Assembly: GCA_030704615.1 (NCBI GenBank)
Contig: CM060734.1
Coordinates: 10,168,001 to 10,232,000, forward strand
Length of the DNA stretch: 64,000 nucleotides
Source: Takakia lepidozioides
Taxonomy: Eukaryota; Streptophyta; Takakiopsida; Takakiales; Takakiaceae
Direction: 5' to 3'
Shown here: piece by piece, positions 22,651 to 34,866 of the stretch
How positions within the stretch are numbered: position 1 is the stretch's first letter
Layout of the letters: each line of letters opens with the position of its first letter
Program-made: the position numbers and the translations under genes
Notes under the pieces: generated by a model
What the model was told of the DNA's origin: nothing
Database searches by the model: none
What the model saw: the letters and a program-made list of their open reading frames with translations, nothing else

Positions 22651-23939
22651 CAACAATATCTGTCTTGATATCTCTCAAGTTGTACATTTCATGTTTATGA
22701 TCTCTGATGAAGATTTGGGACATAATTCAGCACTGCTAATACCCTACTAAGCTGTCTGCTTCATATTCTAATTCAAATCTTAGATAAGTATGGTTTTGGT
22801 CTTCTTTTGCAACTCACATGCAAACCCCTCTTTCTTGGGCAACTTGAAGGCTCTCAACCTATGTATGGTTCCAATGGTCTTGAGACTAACCTTCATCAAC
22901 ACTTGACTAGATGTTGGTACAAAGGAAGACCAAACTGTCTCTTCAGATGTTCATTTCTGCCTGTGTTCTGGTAGTGGCAAGTTATTTAGGCATTGTGGGA
23001 ATACTCCTAAGAAGAGCGTCAAATCACATTGTGTGGTTGTCCTGTGGTACACTACAGTAAAATTCCAGTATGTGCTGTCTCTACATCTAAGAGAGGATGT
23101 TGAGGGCTGCATAGTGGATGCAATGACTGTATCTTGGGAATCCAATTTACAGACAACAGCTGGCAATATTCTCTTGGTGAGAGGTGTAAGCAGCAGGGAG
23201 AGCCAGCACTACATGTGCTCAAGTATCCATAGACTCAAGTTCTATTACCTTTTGCCTGTCCCGGGGATGAAAAAGAGGTGTTGAAATGTGGCAGTTGCTC
23301 ATTTAGCAGGGTTGATGTTGGTATCCGGTCCCAATGATCTCTGTTCAGTGTCGATGAAGGCAAAGATGAGGTCAGCATTCTTCCAGTGGTGTTTGATATT
23401 CCTTCCTACCTGACTTTTTTTGTGAGTGGATCTTGGACAGCCAGATTTTTGGGTCTTGGTCTTCATTGTTAGTTTTGGTTCTCCTCAATTGCAAGGATTT
23501 CATGCAGAGAGGTGAGGATTTAATGGCAGTATTTGCTTCAGTGGTATGGACGATCTTTACAGTTGCAATCACAGGCACCTATCAGGATCTTGGTGCAGGT
23601 CTGTTTAGCTTTCAGATTTCAATCCTGTCACGGTGTCATGATCAGACATGCTGAAGTTCTCAGCTCCAGTGCTAGATGTTTCTAGAACCTTCAGGTGCCA
23701 TATACAAATTGTATTGAAATTGACAAGTGTGTTGTCTCTACCTCTCTTATCATGAACTCATAACTTTTGCAGCTGATAGATGTACCCCTTATCACCTCCT
23801 TGAAGATCTCTGAAACTCATCAACAGTAGGAAACCTTTCATCCAGCGCATTGTACTAGTTTAGTCGTGCAAATGCCTTGCACTCGCATCTTACCTTCACT
23901 AGAGTTCCAACCAATAGTACCTTTTGAGTAAACTTGGAG
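22651..23939. other. Downstream of F-box gene, nothing recognised
   Basis: Probably begins with the F-box 3' untranslated region. Only short frames without domains occur. Confidence 0.5.
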
Positions 23940-23944
23940 TTGCC

Positions 23945-24125
23945 TTGAGTGGGCAGCCCAGTGGTTGGGTGTTTATGCTCTTAATCAGGTGGTCCTGGGT
24001 TCTACTCTCAGTAAAGACACAACCGTCCATTGGCCCCTCGAGGGGCTGTGCATGGAGCTGCATGCTCTGTGTAAATTGTGGACATGAAACTTCCTTTCCT
24101 TTCCCAAGGGAAGTAAGGGTCTAGC
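23945..24125 (+). mobile_element. tRNA-derived SINE candidate
   Basis: GGCAGCCCAGTGGTTGGG (A box) and GGTCCTGGGTTCTACTC (B box) are about 30 bases apart, the layout of plant tRNA-derived SINEs such as Au SINE. A unique body of about 100 bases follows. No target duplication was confirmed. Confidence 0.5.
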
Positions 24126-25218
24126 CAGTTTGAAACCAGCAGATTAGTTACCAACATGGTCAACATATTCTGCGTAAACCTGAGGGACAACATTTCTAGA
24201 TGTTGACTCATGTGCAGTCTGAGCTTGTGAACGGGAGTTTCTGAGAGGATATTAGCATTTGGTTTTACCTATTTTTCATGCAAACAACAGAAAGGCGAGG
24301 TTCCATTGCTCAGCAGGAACTTTTTGATGTCCTTTTCAAAAAATTGTGTTTCTAACTGATGGCCTGGGGTTTAGCTACTATGATGGTAGTGGAAATGTAT
24401 ATTGATCAGGGGAAGGGAGATTGCTGCGCCCATCCTAGGTTCTGGGTGGGTTCATAGAAGTGTGGACTGTAGTCATTGAGCCACAAAAATGTTTACAGCT
24501 GTCTCTCTCATCAGGTTAGTAATACAGAAATTTCTCATAATTAGTTGAGCATATGACCAAGATCACATGATACTAGAAATTCAGGTTTGATACTCAGTGT
24601 GACAGACTTTCCATGAAGATGTTTTTTTGGGTGTAATGGACGTATAGAAGAAATGAACTTGATCAAGGTGTAGAATGATGAAGCTTGCTTCTTTGACAAC
24701 GGATCTTGGTGTATAATTAAACCCCAACATGCCAGTCTAACTGTAAAGGGGTTTGATGAACATGCCTCATGATAGTTTTCTAATTTCTCTGTGGTAACCA
24801 ACTTTTCTTTCCTTGCACTAGACCAGCATCCTCATCTTCACAACCCTCTCTGAGAGGAAGGATCGACCAAAAGCCCTCTACTTTCCAAGTAAGGGTTAAG
24901 AGTCTTCTGTAGCAAGAAAAAATTGTGTGAATGCTGAGATCCCCTTGCCAGGAGGTGTTCTCTCTCTAATTTGAAGTGTCCCTGTCTCCAGCTACAAATT
25001 TGGAACGATTGAAGTGCAAAAGCCCGATGTTTTGAGCCAAGGAACTAAATTTTTGTCATGTTACACATACTTCTACATTCCAACATTGCTCACACGAGGC
25101 AGGGAAAAACCCTGTTCATGGCAGCTTCAATGACTGCTCTAAAGCACCTTGTTGGCCTGGAGAAGTACTGTCTCCAAATCCTGAAGTGTTCTGTGTCCCA
25201 CAATACTTGAGACATTTT
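24126..25218. other. Intergenic, 3' side of DREB2 gene
   Basis: No gene supported; the right part is likely 3' untranslated sequence of the - strand DREB2 gene. Confidence 0.5.
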
Positions 25219-26502
25219 CTAATTGCTGAGGGAAGTGTTCTCTGAGAATGTATCATCATAAGTCCACATCTGGTCGTGGACATCCACTGATGGCTGACCT
25301 AGCACACCATCTAGACTTGGGAATTCATGTTGTAGAAAATCCGTTTGCCATCCCTCTTCCATTGAAGGGGAGAAGCTCTGGTTGGACCCTGACGTGCTAT
25401 CAGTATCATCATCAACATTTCGAGGCGGGTCTAAGGAATCCAAGTGCTCCAAGAAATTCTGAATATCACTGTGTTTACTGGGGTTCTCTCCCGTTTTCAG
25501 TTGGTGATTCTCATGCTTTTCTACCAACTCCACCTTGCCTAATGTTCTGGAGGCTGAAGAAATATTGTGATGGTATGCAACTTCCAAACCTCTGCTCATG
25601 CTGCTCCCGGGCTGGTACCTGCTCTCTTGAGGAGATTGAAGTAAACCTTTGGCTGCATATGATCCAGAAATTGAGGAGGCTGGATCTTCATTGTAAGCAA
25701 GATACTCTTCAACTTGCAGCTTACCAGCCAATGCTGCTGGTGCTGACCAATCATGTTTAATCATCATTTTGGAGTCTGAGCGAGAGAGAGAGGCAGTCCC
25801 TGCTACAACATGCTGGGCCCCAAAGTCATGATTTGCATTCAGAATCTGATTCTGACTGGCTTGATAAGGGCCTGGCTTGCTGCTGCCATTGAGAGTTGAC
25901 ATTTCCAGAGACATGAGGTCCAAGCCCATGAGCTGGGTATCTCCAATTTCCATGGAGGACCTTCCATGATCAAACAAGGTAGTACCACTAGACACACCAA
26001 ACGAGGCAGCTGCAATTTCGCTTGCTGATGAGAGGGGAAAGAAAGTAGCACCTGGAAAATTATTCAATGGGTTGTAAGCAGGTATTGCTTCAACGACAGG
26101 AAGATTGATTGGTGCATCGCCGGACACTGAAGGCTGAGCAGAAGTATCGCAACTCCTCGGACTGTGGGGCAACTCAGGACGAGTAGTGGGTTTCCAGTCA
26201 GGCAGATTGATGTGTGCGTGCTCTCCATAAAGCTTGCGAGCAGCAACATCGTAGGCCAACGCAGCGTCCTCCGCAGTAGCAAAAGATCCCAGCCATAATC
26301 GGGTACGCTTCTTAGGCTCTCTGATTTCAGCTACCCACTTTCCCCAGGTTCTCTGACGCACTCCCCGGAACTCGCAAGTAGCATTCTGAGGGCCCCCTTT
26401 CCCTCTCATCGACCCTTTCTTCCATCCTCTGCCCGGTTTCCTTGGGCTTTTCTCTATCACCTTCGTGGGACTTGAGCGGTCGTCTTGGTTTGGTATTTGC
26501 AT
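25219..26502 (-). CDS. DREB2-type AP2/ERF transcription factor
   Basis: DREB2 factors bind DRE/CRT (A/GCCGAC) promoter elements and activate drought, heat or salt responses in the nucleus. The first ATG in frame (26502) gives 427 residues. A basic stretch at residues 15-36 ([17 protein letters not shown]) serves as likely nuclear signal and is the usual DREB2 lead-in. The single AP2 domain covers about 45-101 ([19 protein letters not shown] through INLP). It has Val and Glu at the positions that mark DREB rather than ERF types. The C-terminal 80 residues are acidic and Ser-rich ([20 protein letters not shown]), a likely activation region. The coding part is one exon. The frame is open upstream of the ATG to a TGA at 26629-26631. 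Confidence 0.9.
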   Translation of the reverse strand: MQIPNQDDRSSPTKVIEKSPRKPGRGWKKGSMRGKGGPQNATCEFRGVRQRTWGKWVAEIREPKKRTRLWLGSFATAEDAALAYDVAARKLYGEHAHINLPDWKPTTRPELPHSPRSCDTSAQPSVSGDAPINLPVVEAIPAYNPLNNFPGATFFPLSSASEIAAASFGVSSGTTLFDHGRSSMEIGDTQLMGLDLMSLEMSTLNGSSKPGPYQASQNQILNANHDFGAQHVVAGTASLSRSDSKMMIKHDWSAPAALAGKLQVEEYLAYNEDPASSISGSYAAKGLLQSPQESRYQPGSSMSRGLEVAYHHNISSASRTLGKVELVEKHENHQLKTGENPSKHSDIQNFLEHLDSLDPPRNVDDDTDSTSGSNQSFSPSMEEGWQTDFLQHEFPSLDGVLGQPSVDVHDQMWTYDDTFSENTSLSN

Positions 26503-26628
26503 CGTCGGTTGTATTTGTGCGTGTTTGTCACTCTCACTCTCTTTCTGCGCTGTCCTCTTCAATTCACCTGCACAATCTGACTGAGCACGCGATGAATCTG
26601 TCCCGATTGCTATGAGTGAGAACGAGAA

Positions 26629-26994
26629 TCAATCCCCCGGCTCAATTGTCACCTTCAATTCCCTTCCACAGAGAGTGTAAGTGATTTTTTGGCGGAACTG
26701 CCACTCAAAGGCCCTGTTTGCCCGGTCTATGTCACAACAACTCTGTTCCAAGAACATCTTCTGGTGAAGTTCCCTTCCAATTGACCTTTCTCTCTGCGAT
26801 TGTCCAACGTATTGTGAGGCACCGAAAACTAACTTGGGGACATATTTTCTCACAACCCAGGAGCTTCCCAGCTCTTGCTGCAAACTACGAGCTGTAAGAC
26901 CTGGTGAACTCGAAAACAATTGAGCTGCCACAGAGAGCGGGGCACTAAGAGCAGGGTCCTGATATCTCAGTAACTGGAGATCGTCGGCCGCCAT
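26629..26994 (-). CDS. 121-codon upstream ORF in the DREB2 leader
   Basis: The frame opens at ATG 26994 and ends TGA at 26629-26631. It lies in the same frame as the DREB2 coding region and is separated from it only by this TGA and about 40 open codons. I do not recognise the 121-residue product, which has no AP2, signal or membrane features. It could be a regulatory upstream ORF, a separate small protein, or an exon whose stop is removed by splicing. A possible splice site (GTGCAG|GTGAAT) lies at about 26568. Confidence 0.4.
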   Translation of the reverse strand: MAADDLQLLRYQDPALSAPLSVAAQLFSSSPGLTARSLQQELGSSWVVRKYVPKLVFGASQYVGQSQRERSIGRELHQKMFLEQSCCDIDRANRAFEWQFRQKITYTLCGRELKVTIEPGD

Positions 26995-29280
26995 GATTCA
27001 GGCGAACAATTCTGTACATGTGCCCCTGATGACAGTGGAGGCGAGAAGAGGCAGTTTCGTGGGTCCCCCACAGTTTACCTTTATTCACCTCACCATTAAG
27101 GCAATACAGAAGCTGCCTGGAACGCCACGGACATCCTAACAATGTCTATCACCGTCCTGTTATCTTTTCTTGTTAAAAGCAGCTGCTCCAATCAGTGAAA
27201 ACAAAGAGCGGCCGCCATGTGAAAACGCTAGAGCACACGCAGCTTCTGAGCTTCACTGGATTCTTCCAGAATCCGAATGCAGGGACCCACATGCAAACTA
27301 CAGTACCGCTGTGAAAGATGCAAAAGTTACGACTGCCAACCCTGGTTCCAGGAAGGATGCCGCAATCTGGCTGCTTGGTTAGAGCTCCACGTTTGTATTA
27401 GGTGGCTGCTTGTATCTAGTCTTAGCAACTTCACTATTTGAAAGATCTACAAGCCATCGCCGCCTAGCCATCCATGAATTCGCCAGCTTTGACGGCTGTA
27501 ATTTCCAATCCATGCTAAACATGGGACGAATGGGATCTATGATGTGACTTTCCTACCAGGAAAAATGTTGTGTTCCGTTGTTTGGGGTTGAAGCAAGTAA
27601 GCTTGGCTACAGTGGGGCTGGCTTTTGGAGTCGTGAAAAGTCCTTCCGTTGGATTTGGAGTCTTGCAGGAGACAGAAACGTGGGATTTGGGAAAAGAAAA
27701 ACAATTAATGAGGAAACTCAAGTGTGGGTTTCGCAGTTCGCAGTGCACCGCGGCTAGAGCAAAATGATACAAATAAGGTAGGGCCCTGAGGAGAGTTAGT
27801 AAATCAAACACCCCTGTTGGAAAACCCCATGGGCCTTGATGTGGTACAGCGGTTGCTATTGACCAGTTGACTAATTGTGGTAAAAGTTGAGGCGGTTAAT
27901 AAGAGTTGCGAGGAAAGTACAAGGTTGGCAGAGACGTAAAGACAGCGGTTGTGGTCTGCAGTCTGCACCACAAATGCTGCCAAGCTGGAACAACAGCTAC
28001 AAGTTAACAAGCGTCTAGAAGACGCCCAAGTAGATCGAGCAGATCCCTCTAAGCTTATCTTCCCTCACGAGCCTTCTTCTCGCACTACTGTCACCTTCTA
28101 CCTGTTGCTCTCCGTCATATCCCCCCTACAACTACAAGTAACCCGTCCACTGTGTTTTTAGGCAGTTCTCTACCTACCGACACTCACCCTCAGATGGTGC
28201 AATGTCCAACAACAAAGTGGGTCTCAAATTTGGAAAAAAATGCATGTTGGATTGAGCGCTTACGAAGGTGAATGATACCACTATGTAGCTTCGCTGTAAG
28301 TTTTTTTTGGTAAAAAAAACAGAAAAGGATTTCACTTGTGTTGCGATTATTTTCGTTCACCCATTTTTCGCTGGAAGTCAACTCATCATGGTCATCTGCT
28401 CAAAACATGTCCCCCAAGATTTATCAGGTTAATGTCAATGCGGCCTTCCAAAATCACCCAAACATGATCGTTACAGACAGAAAGATCTCTGAGAAGTACC
28501 TCCCTGGCCCCACACGAGACTCACTGACACATAGTTTTCTCTCTCACATTCCACTGACGCTATGGCCCAGTTTGAAAGTTGAATACCGGAATTTGAATCC
28601 CGCTTTACTCATCTCTCCAATCTTTCTGCCTGTCCCAAATAACTAGTCCAACGTTTCTATTTGATCTCCTCATGAGGTCAAACTTGCTTTTGTCTGATCC
28701 CAGTGACGTGAATGAGATGTGTGCACTGTGATTGCGCACACAACCAACCACAAATCCAAATCGAACTTTTGGCCAGAGATTTTGTGTAACGTGCCTCACT
28801 CACACCCAACTGGTCCCACTACAATCTCTCTCGGGGTCCCACAGAGTGACAGAGATGTAGACAATCGACGTTGGAATGACGATGAGGGCTCCTGTCGTGC
28901 TTTACTGTTCATAGCAGCCATAAGTAGATCGGGGCCAAGAGGGAGGAGAGGAGAATTTTGCCATTTTGGAAGGCATTTGGCTTTCCCATTCAAAGGTCCA
29001 AAGGCTCATCCCATATGGATAGTGAGATCTACTTTCCATAATTCAACAATACTTCATTCGTGAGCTTATACTTGGAGTACTGCCTTCTGGTTAAACGGGA
29101 GGTCTTCTATTTTTTCCTCCAAATAATCCCAAATCAAGTTAAACAGGGACACCGGCCCTTTTCCTCTTTAAAAAAAGAAAAACCATAATCCATCATAAAG
29201 TGTTTTTTGGTGCCATTTTCACTGCACAAGCATGCCTGATTTCCCAAGAAAAAATATGTATGTTGCAAAAACCCTTTGCA
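26995..29280. other. Intergenic, upstream of DREB2 gene
   Basis: Two kilobases without supported genes. The first few hundred bases should include the DREB2 promoter, but I cannot point to a definite stress element. Confidence 0.5.
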
Positions 29281-29370
29281 CTATATCCAACCGGTGGATC
29301 GAACCCACAACCACTTCCGAGGTGGTATTTGTCCATTACCACAGGTTACAACTGGGTTGTCCCAAGTCAC
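29281..29370 (-). mobile_element. tRNA-like (SINE) sequence
   Basis: On the - strand GTGGGTTCGATCCACC forms a T-arm and B box, preceded by a CCTGTGGTAATGGAC A-box-like stretch. No full cloverleaf was found, so a SINE or tRNA relic is more likely than a tRNA gene. Confidence 0.4.
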
Positions 29371-29631
29371 CATAACTAGGGTAGGCTGTGCCGTTGGCCC
29401 AAGTGTCCAGTGATTTAAGTGTAATCCCCTATGTATCAGTGAGTCTCCTATGTCGAGGCCCATGTGTGAAGAATTGAAATCTAAGACCAAGTGCAATTTC
29501 CTATGTATCCAAGTGCGTCTCCTATGTTAAGGCCCATATAAACCCAAGTGTAATCTCCTATGTATCCAAATGTTTCTCCCACGTAGAGGCCCAAGTGCAA
29601 CCTCTAGTGTCTAGTGACATCTAAGTCCAAG

Positions 29632-30283
29632 TGTCAAGGACGAGAACATGACTGAACACAAACAAGAGATAAAACTAGAGGTACAATGCTAGACAAGAAG
29701 TCAAGGTCGGCGTGGCCGAATGCACGATAAGTAAATATGAATCAAGACGATCTTTATAACAATGAACAAGAGTACAAGATATTGGAACACGACTTGAATA
29801 CTGGAATGCTGGAAACTGGACTGGAGTACCAGATACTGGAAACTGGGCTAGAGTATTGGGAATTGGACTGGAGTACTGGAAACTGGAAACAAAAGTAGCT
29901 TGAACTGGTGTTGGCGAGACTGAAGAGTGTCCAGTCTCGCCTCCTATATATATTGGCTACTAAGAAGCTTCCCCAAAAAGCTGCCCCTATGGAGGTTTCT
30001 TGCTGGAGAAGTTTCCAAGATTAAACAAAGGTTTCTTGATGGAAAAGCTTCCTTAAACAAATGAGGTATCTTGATGGAGAAGTTTTCTCCAAAGGAAGCT
30101 TCCTGAGTAGTTTCCCAAGTTACTCTTGGTAATTTGGTAAACTCTCGGTAACTTGGTAAGTAATGATAAATCATGGTAGATCATGGTAAATCACGGTAAG
30201 TCATGGTAATTTTTGGTAACATGGTAACTTGATAACTTCTGGTATTTACTCCTGGTAAGTTCTTCTGGGCTATGTCCGTGACA
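29632..30283 (+). repeat. Solo LTR with CCAAG target duplication
   Basis: The unit starts TGTCAAGGACG and ends CCGTGACA, with CCAAG on both sides (29627-29631 and 30284-30288). It contains a TATATATAT box near 29944 and two tandem-repeat zones: GGAAACTGGACTGGAGTA units (29800-29895) and TCATGGTAAATCA units (30165-30215). No internal coding sequence remains, so it is a solo LTR formed by recombination. The flanking CCCAAGTGT / GTAGGCCTAGGGTAGC repeats around 29380, 30310 and 30420 show it landed in repeated DNA. Confidence 0.75.
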
Positions 30284-30463
30284 CCAAGTGCAGAGACCCT
30301 CCTGTTTGGGAGATGTAGGCCTAGGGTAGCATGTGCCGTTGGCCCAAGTGTCTAGTGTCATCTAAGTCCAAGTACAATCCCCTATATATCCAGAGACCCT
30401 TATGTTTGGAGATCCAGGCCTAGGGTAGCCTATGCCATCGGCCTATGTGTGAAGAATTGAAAC

Positions 30464-31204
30464 TTGGTGTATTCGAAAACAAAGGAAGACCACCTAGAGC
30501 ACCTCAAAATGGTGTTCCAGAAATTGCGGGAAGGGAAGCTATATACCAAAGCTTCAAAGTGCGAATTCAGGGTCACAAAAGTGGAGTTCCTAAGGCATGT
30601 GATTACACAAAATGGGATCAAAATGAAAGACAGAAATGTGAAGGTGATCTTAGACTGGGAACCTCCGATTTCGGTCCCGGGAATGCGATCCTTTCTGGGA
30701 CTCGCCTCCTACTACCGAAAGTATGTGAGAAATTTCGCCAGGATTGCGGGGCCGTTGTTTGACCTCTTGTGTAAATCCAAGGTATGGGTGTGGAACACCT
30801 TCTGTGGCCAAGCTTTTGCCGAATTGAAGCAGCAGATGATGGAAGCCCCAATTTTGAAGATCCCGGAGTTCGACCGTCCGTTTGAGATTCACACAGATGC
30901 GTCGGACTTCGCGATTGGGGGTGTGCTAATGCAAGAGGGGCGTCCAATGGCTTACGAAAATAAGAAACTGAACGAAGTGGAGTGACGGTGGCCTACGCAT
31001 GAAAAGTAAATGAAAGCGGTGGTGCACTACCTTAAGCTTTGGCGCCACTATGTTGGTTCCAACCCCGTGAAGGTGTTCACGGACAAAGTCACGGTGAAGT
31101 ATTTTGCCACACAGCCTAAGTTGTCCCCAAAACAAATTAGGTGGCAAGACACTTTGGCATTGTTTGATGTGGATATTCAGTACAAGCCGGGACGGGACAA
31201 TTGA
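30464..31204 (+). pseudogene. RT end and RNase H of chromovirus B1
   Basis: Starts in the RT palm just after the catalytic motif (VYSKTKEDHLEHLK). It continues through the thumb (GMRSFLGLASYYRKYV) into RNase H (IHTDASDFAIGGVLMQ, VKYFATQPKLSPKQIRW). Stops occur at 30983-30985 (TGA where B2 has CGA) and 31006-31008 (TAA). The 5' part of the element is missing. The same protein is encoded on the - strand by B2 at 36885-38076. Confidence 0.85.
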
Positions 31205-31312
31205 TGTGGTGGCCGATGCTCTAAGTAGAAAACAACAGCTCATGTTGGTGTACAGAGGCGAGACGGAGCTGTAGAGGAAGATCCGGAAGGCTTATTGGAA
31301 GGATGAGTTGGC

Positions 31313-32090
31313 TATCGTGCACCTAAGCATCGTGCCACAACATACATCACTGTCTACTACACATTCTAAGCACACAATCCTAGAAAGCTATGCCACAATG
31401 ATAATGGAAGTGAACACAATGGAAACACTCCATTCATGAATCCACTCAATCACATAAACTAAGTCAAGCCAATGGCACCCTTGCTAAGGGAATCCACTCT
31501 ACAAAGCCCTCAACACACTCCCTCTCAATACCTAGAGCTATGGAGGTGTGAGAGGCTCATGGAGGCTCAACTACAAGAAGATGAGCCCTACTCAACCCTC
31601 ACAAGAGGAAAACCCATCCCTATGTCCCAAGTGAGGCTTGACACCTCACTTGGCATGTGAGACCAAATGAAGTTCCAACACACAAAATACAAATATAAAT
31701 ATCCTAAATATCCTAATTAACTATAAGTAGGTAATTCTAGTTAACCATCACTAAAACCATGACAGCTGTCGTGCACCTAAGCATCGTGCCACAACATACA
31801 TCGTTGTCTATCATACATCCTAAACACACAATCCTAGAAAGCTATGCCACAATCGCCCCCCTAGCTGGTGATTAGGTCCCTCTAACACCGGATAATTGAC
31901 AAGTATCCATCGTTTGGTCTTCAATCGCACATGTCCCAATTTTCTAAAGTCTATGGATCAAGAGGCCGGGTGGAAAGAGAGCTCTGTCGTTAGTCGCCTG
32001 CCTGCAATCCATGATCTTCAATTAAGTATCCATGGCATTGAGCTATCATCAGCTAGACCTTGGATCACTTGCCAACCTAACCATTGTCAT
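31313..32090 (-). repeat. Family A LTR pieces inserted in B1 integrase
   Basis: Two 83-85 base copies (31315-31397 and 31767-31851) flank about 367 bases, with GC between CATGACA and TGTCGTGC at 31765-31766. To the right, 31852-32090 matches the 3' end of element A in reverse: ATCGCCCCCCTAGCTGGTG is its polypurine tract, then AGATCAAGAGGCCGGGTG. This is the same arrangement as at the 3' end of A1. It replaces the zinc-finger part of B1 integrase. Confidence 0.7.
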
Positions 32091-33296
32091 ACATGCCAGC
32101 AAAATCAAAACGAATACAAAAAACAAGCGGGGCTGTTACAACCTTTGCCGATTCCAGAGAAGTCTTGGGAAAGTGTCTCGATGGATTTCATGACTGCTTT
32201 GCCGCTGTCGAAAGGATTCGATGCAATCATGGTGGTGGTGGATAGGTTCAGTAAAATGGGCCATTTCATCCCCACCAAAGAGACGGCAACGACACATGAG
32301 ATGGGACGACTTTACTTCGCCCACGTCTTCAAGCATCATGGACTCCCGAAGGATATTGTCTCGGACCGCGATCCAAAGTTTACAAGTAAATTTTGGAGGG
32401 CACTTTGGAAGAAGATGGGGACGAGGCTCAAGATGAGCACGGCCTTCCGACCTACAACGGACGGCCAAACGGAAAGAGTGAACTCCGTGGTGAAGCAGAT
32501 CTTGCGGAGTTATGTGTCGGCAGACCAGTTGGACTGGGTGGAGCACTTGGATGCGGCAGAGTTCTGTTATAATAACACAGAACACTCTGCAATGGGAGCT
32601 TCCCCTTTCGTATTGGTCTATGGAAAAGCACCTCTGGTCTTGTCGGGCCGCCCAGGACGGTGAGGAGCCGGCAGCAGCAGCAGTGTTGGAAGAACGCGAG
32701 CGTTTGTTGGAGCTCGCAAAGTACAACATTGCCAAAGCTAGGAAACGTTACGAGCGACAGGCAAATCAAAAGCGGAGGGAAGTTAAGTTTGAGGCAGGCA
32801 CGGAGGTCTGATTGAACATCAAGAATTTTCGACTACCTCCAGAAGTGAGTCCAAAGTTCGTACCTCCGTATGCGGGGCCTTTTCGCATCCGGAAGGTTAT
32901 GAATGAGGATTTTATGAGTTGGAGCTGCCGGTAAACAACAAGATGCATCCGGTATTCCACGTTTCCCTTTTGAAGCCTTACTTCAAAGATGAAGCGCGTC
33001 CGAATCGGCATCAAGTGTTGCGTCCGCCACCTGTGCTGTTGGATCACGAAAATGAACTTGGGTACGAGGTGGAGGCAGTGCTTAAGTTGAGGAGGTGCAA
33101 GAATCGAGAAACGGAGTATCTCATGAAATGGAAGGGCTATCATCAAGTGGAGGCAACTTGGGTGCGTGCCTCAGAAATGGGAAACGCATTCGAGGCGGTT
33201 GCAGCTTTTGAAGGGCGGCCTCAAAAGCGGAGAAGCGTTGATGGGGACATCAACCTTAGATCGTGGGGGAGGAAATGCATGCTTAGTCCGGCTTAG
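32091..33296 (+). pseudogene. Integrase core and chromodomain of chromovirus B1
   Basis: After TCQQNQNEYKKQAGLLQPLP the DDE core runs through SVSMDFMTALP, VSDRDPKF and TDGQTERVNS (32150-32490). A small deletion or frameshift near 32640-32815 breaks the C-terminal part. From 32919 an open frame carries a chromodomain: YEVEAVLKLRRCKN, YLMKWKGYHQVEATWV (about 33062-33165). Chromodomains of this group bind methylated histone H3 and guide insertion to heterochromatin. The element belongs to the chromovirus clade of Ty3/gypsy. Confidence 0.85.
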
Positions 33297-34117
33297 CTAG
33301 CTCAGGAATCCGATTGCAAAAACTTGTGTTGTACAAATTTTGTTTATAAATGAAATGGTTTCCAAATGTTGTGCTTCCTATTTTGTTTGGAATGGTGATG
33401 CATGGTATGGTTGGCTAGTGTGTAGAATGCATGCTAGCTTACAAAAAGTGGGAGAGGTAAATTGGATTAATCATGTGTTTGCACAGCGCCGAAATGGGGT
33501 GACTCCCATCCAAGGGGCAAGGAAACTTGACTTCTTTGGGAGTTCACTATAACTGCGCTACCGAGGGGGTTGCCTTGTAGTGCGGGCTAACGCGGAAGCT
33601 ACGTGCTTCTATTCATGTACTATAATCGTGTAGCCTTGGGACGAAGTCGTAGTGCGGCTTCGGCGTGTTCCCGTACCTCAGGCCAACATTCCAAGGCGGA
33701 CCCAATTGTAGTGATTGGGGCACACGGTTGGTTCAAGGTTATCTTCCTAGTAAAAAAGGGTTCAAGGTGAACCCTTGCTCAAGGTGATGCCAAGAAGCGG
33801 CATCATGGGCAGTCGCAAGCAATGTTGTTGCAGTAAGGCGATTCAATCATCAGGGAGGATCGTTCCTTGGCTGGAAAGAGGCCAAGAAGAGTGCACTGGG
33901 TGGAGCTTGAGAGGCTCCACCCTTGGCCGGGACTTGGAGGAAGTCGGCCGAATAGTAGCTAGTGGAGAGTAGAGTCAAGTGGGGGTTTGATTCTTTGCCA
34001 TGGGACTCCATGGTACGGAAACAAACTCCTTGATGTGGGACGCCACAACTTGGATGTTAGTTTCCACAAAAAAGGACAAGTCGATGAGGACATCGACTCC
34101 TCGTTGGTAGGGGAGTG
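33297..34117 (+). other. B1 3' untranslated region
   Basis: Non-coding. Just before the LTR it has GTCGATGAGGACATCGACTC and a purine-rich GTAGGGGAGTG, a typical chromovirus end with polypurine tract. Confidence 0.6.
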
Positions 34118-34842
34118 TGTCGTGGTCCTTTGCCTTCAGGGCGGGGGGTCAGGACACAAGAGGGGCTGCCCCTGTGGTGGGGACAGTGGCAGTGAATAGG
34201 ACAGGGGGCTGAAGCACCCTTGAGTGCCGAAGGCACTCAAGGAGGCGGAGGCGCTCACTAGGTGGAGCCCCGCAAACCGGGTTGCGGTGGTGGGGGCTCC
34301 ACGAGGGGTGGTGGTAGCGTAGGGAGTCGTAGTGGGGGTGGCATAGGACTCACCATGAGGCTGAGGCCTTATGGTGGGAGTCGTGGAGAGTCTTGGGACT
34401 CACTGCGGTCCATTGGGGCCATGGTGGGTGGGCCAAGACTCACCGCGACTCACCACGGAAGGTTGAGGGTCTAGGTGGTGTTGCACCAGATTTGGACTTG
34501 GCTAGTTTTGGAACCCCCGCGGACACCTACAGAAGTATATATAGGGAGTAGTAACCCCGAGAACGGTGCAAGCCCATTGGTGACCAAAAACTAGTGAGTA
34601 AGCGTGCAAGCCGGAAAGCGACCAAGATGTGGGGAGCTGTTCCGGACTGTCATCCACCAAAGGGAATTTCCACTGAGCCCAATAGGTCGAGGGTCGAGTG
34701 AAAGTGTGAGGGGGACCGGTATGCCTCGGTGAGCAGCCGAAGCTCCAAGTTGGCCCGGCGGCCAGTTTGGGAGTTAGGCGCGCACATCAAAAGCGAGTAA
34801 CTATAACTTGAAGGAGAGTGTACCGAAGTGAGGTGCGCGACA
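34118..34842 (+). repeat. 3' LTR of chromovirus B1
   Basis: Begins TGTCGTGGTCC and ends GTGCGCGACA, 725 bases. It has a TATATATAG box at about 34534. It matches the LTR at 13900-14617 and the partial one at 40643-40745, both on the other strand. Confidence 0.8.
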
Positions 34843-34866
34843 ACAAGAGACACCTTCAGATGACAA

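Noticed and set aside
23945-24125. Functional tRNA genes at the A/B-box sites (also 11405, 11570 and 29281)
   Set aside because: A and B boxes are visible but no complete cloverleaf or acceptor stem pairs.
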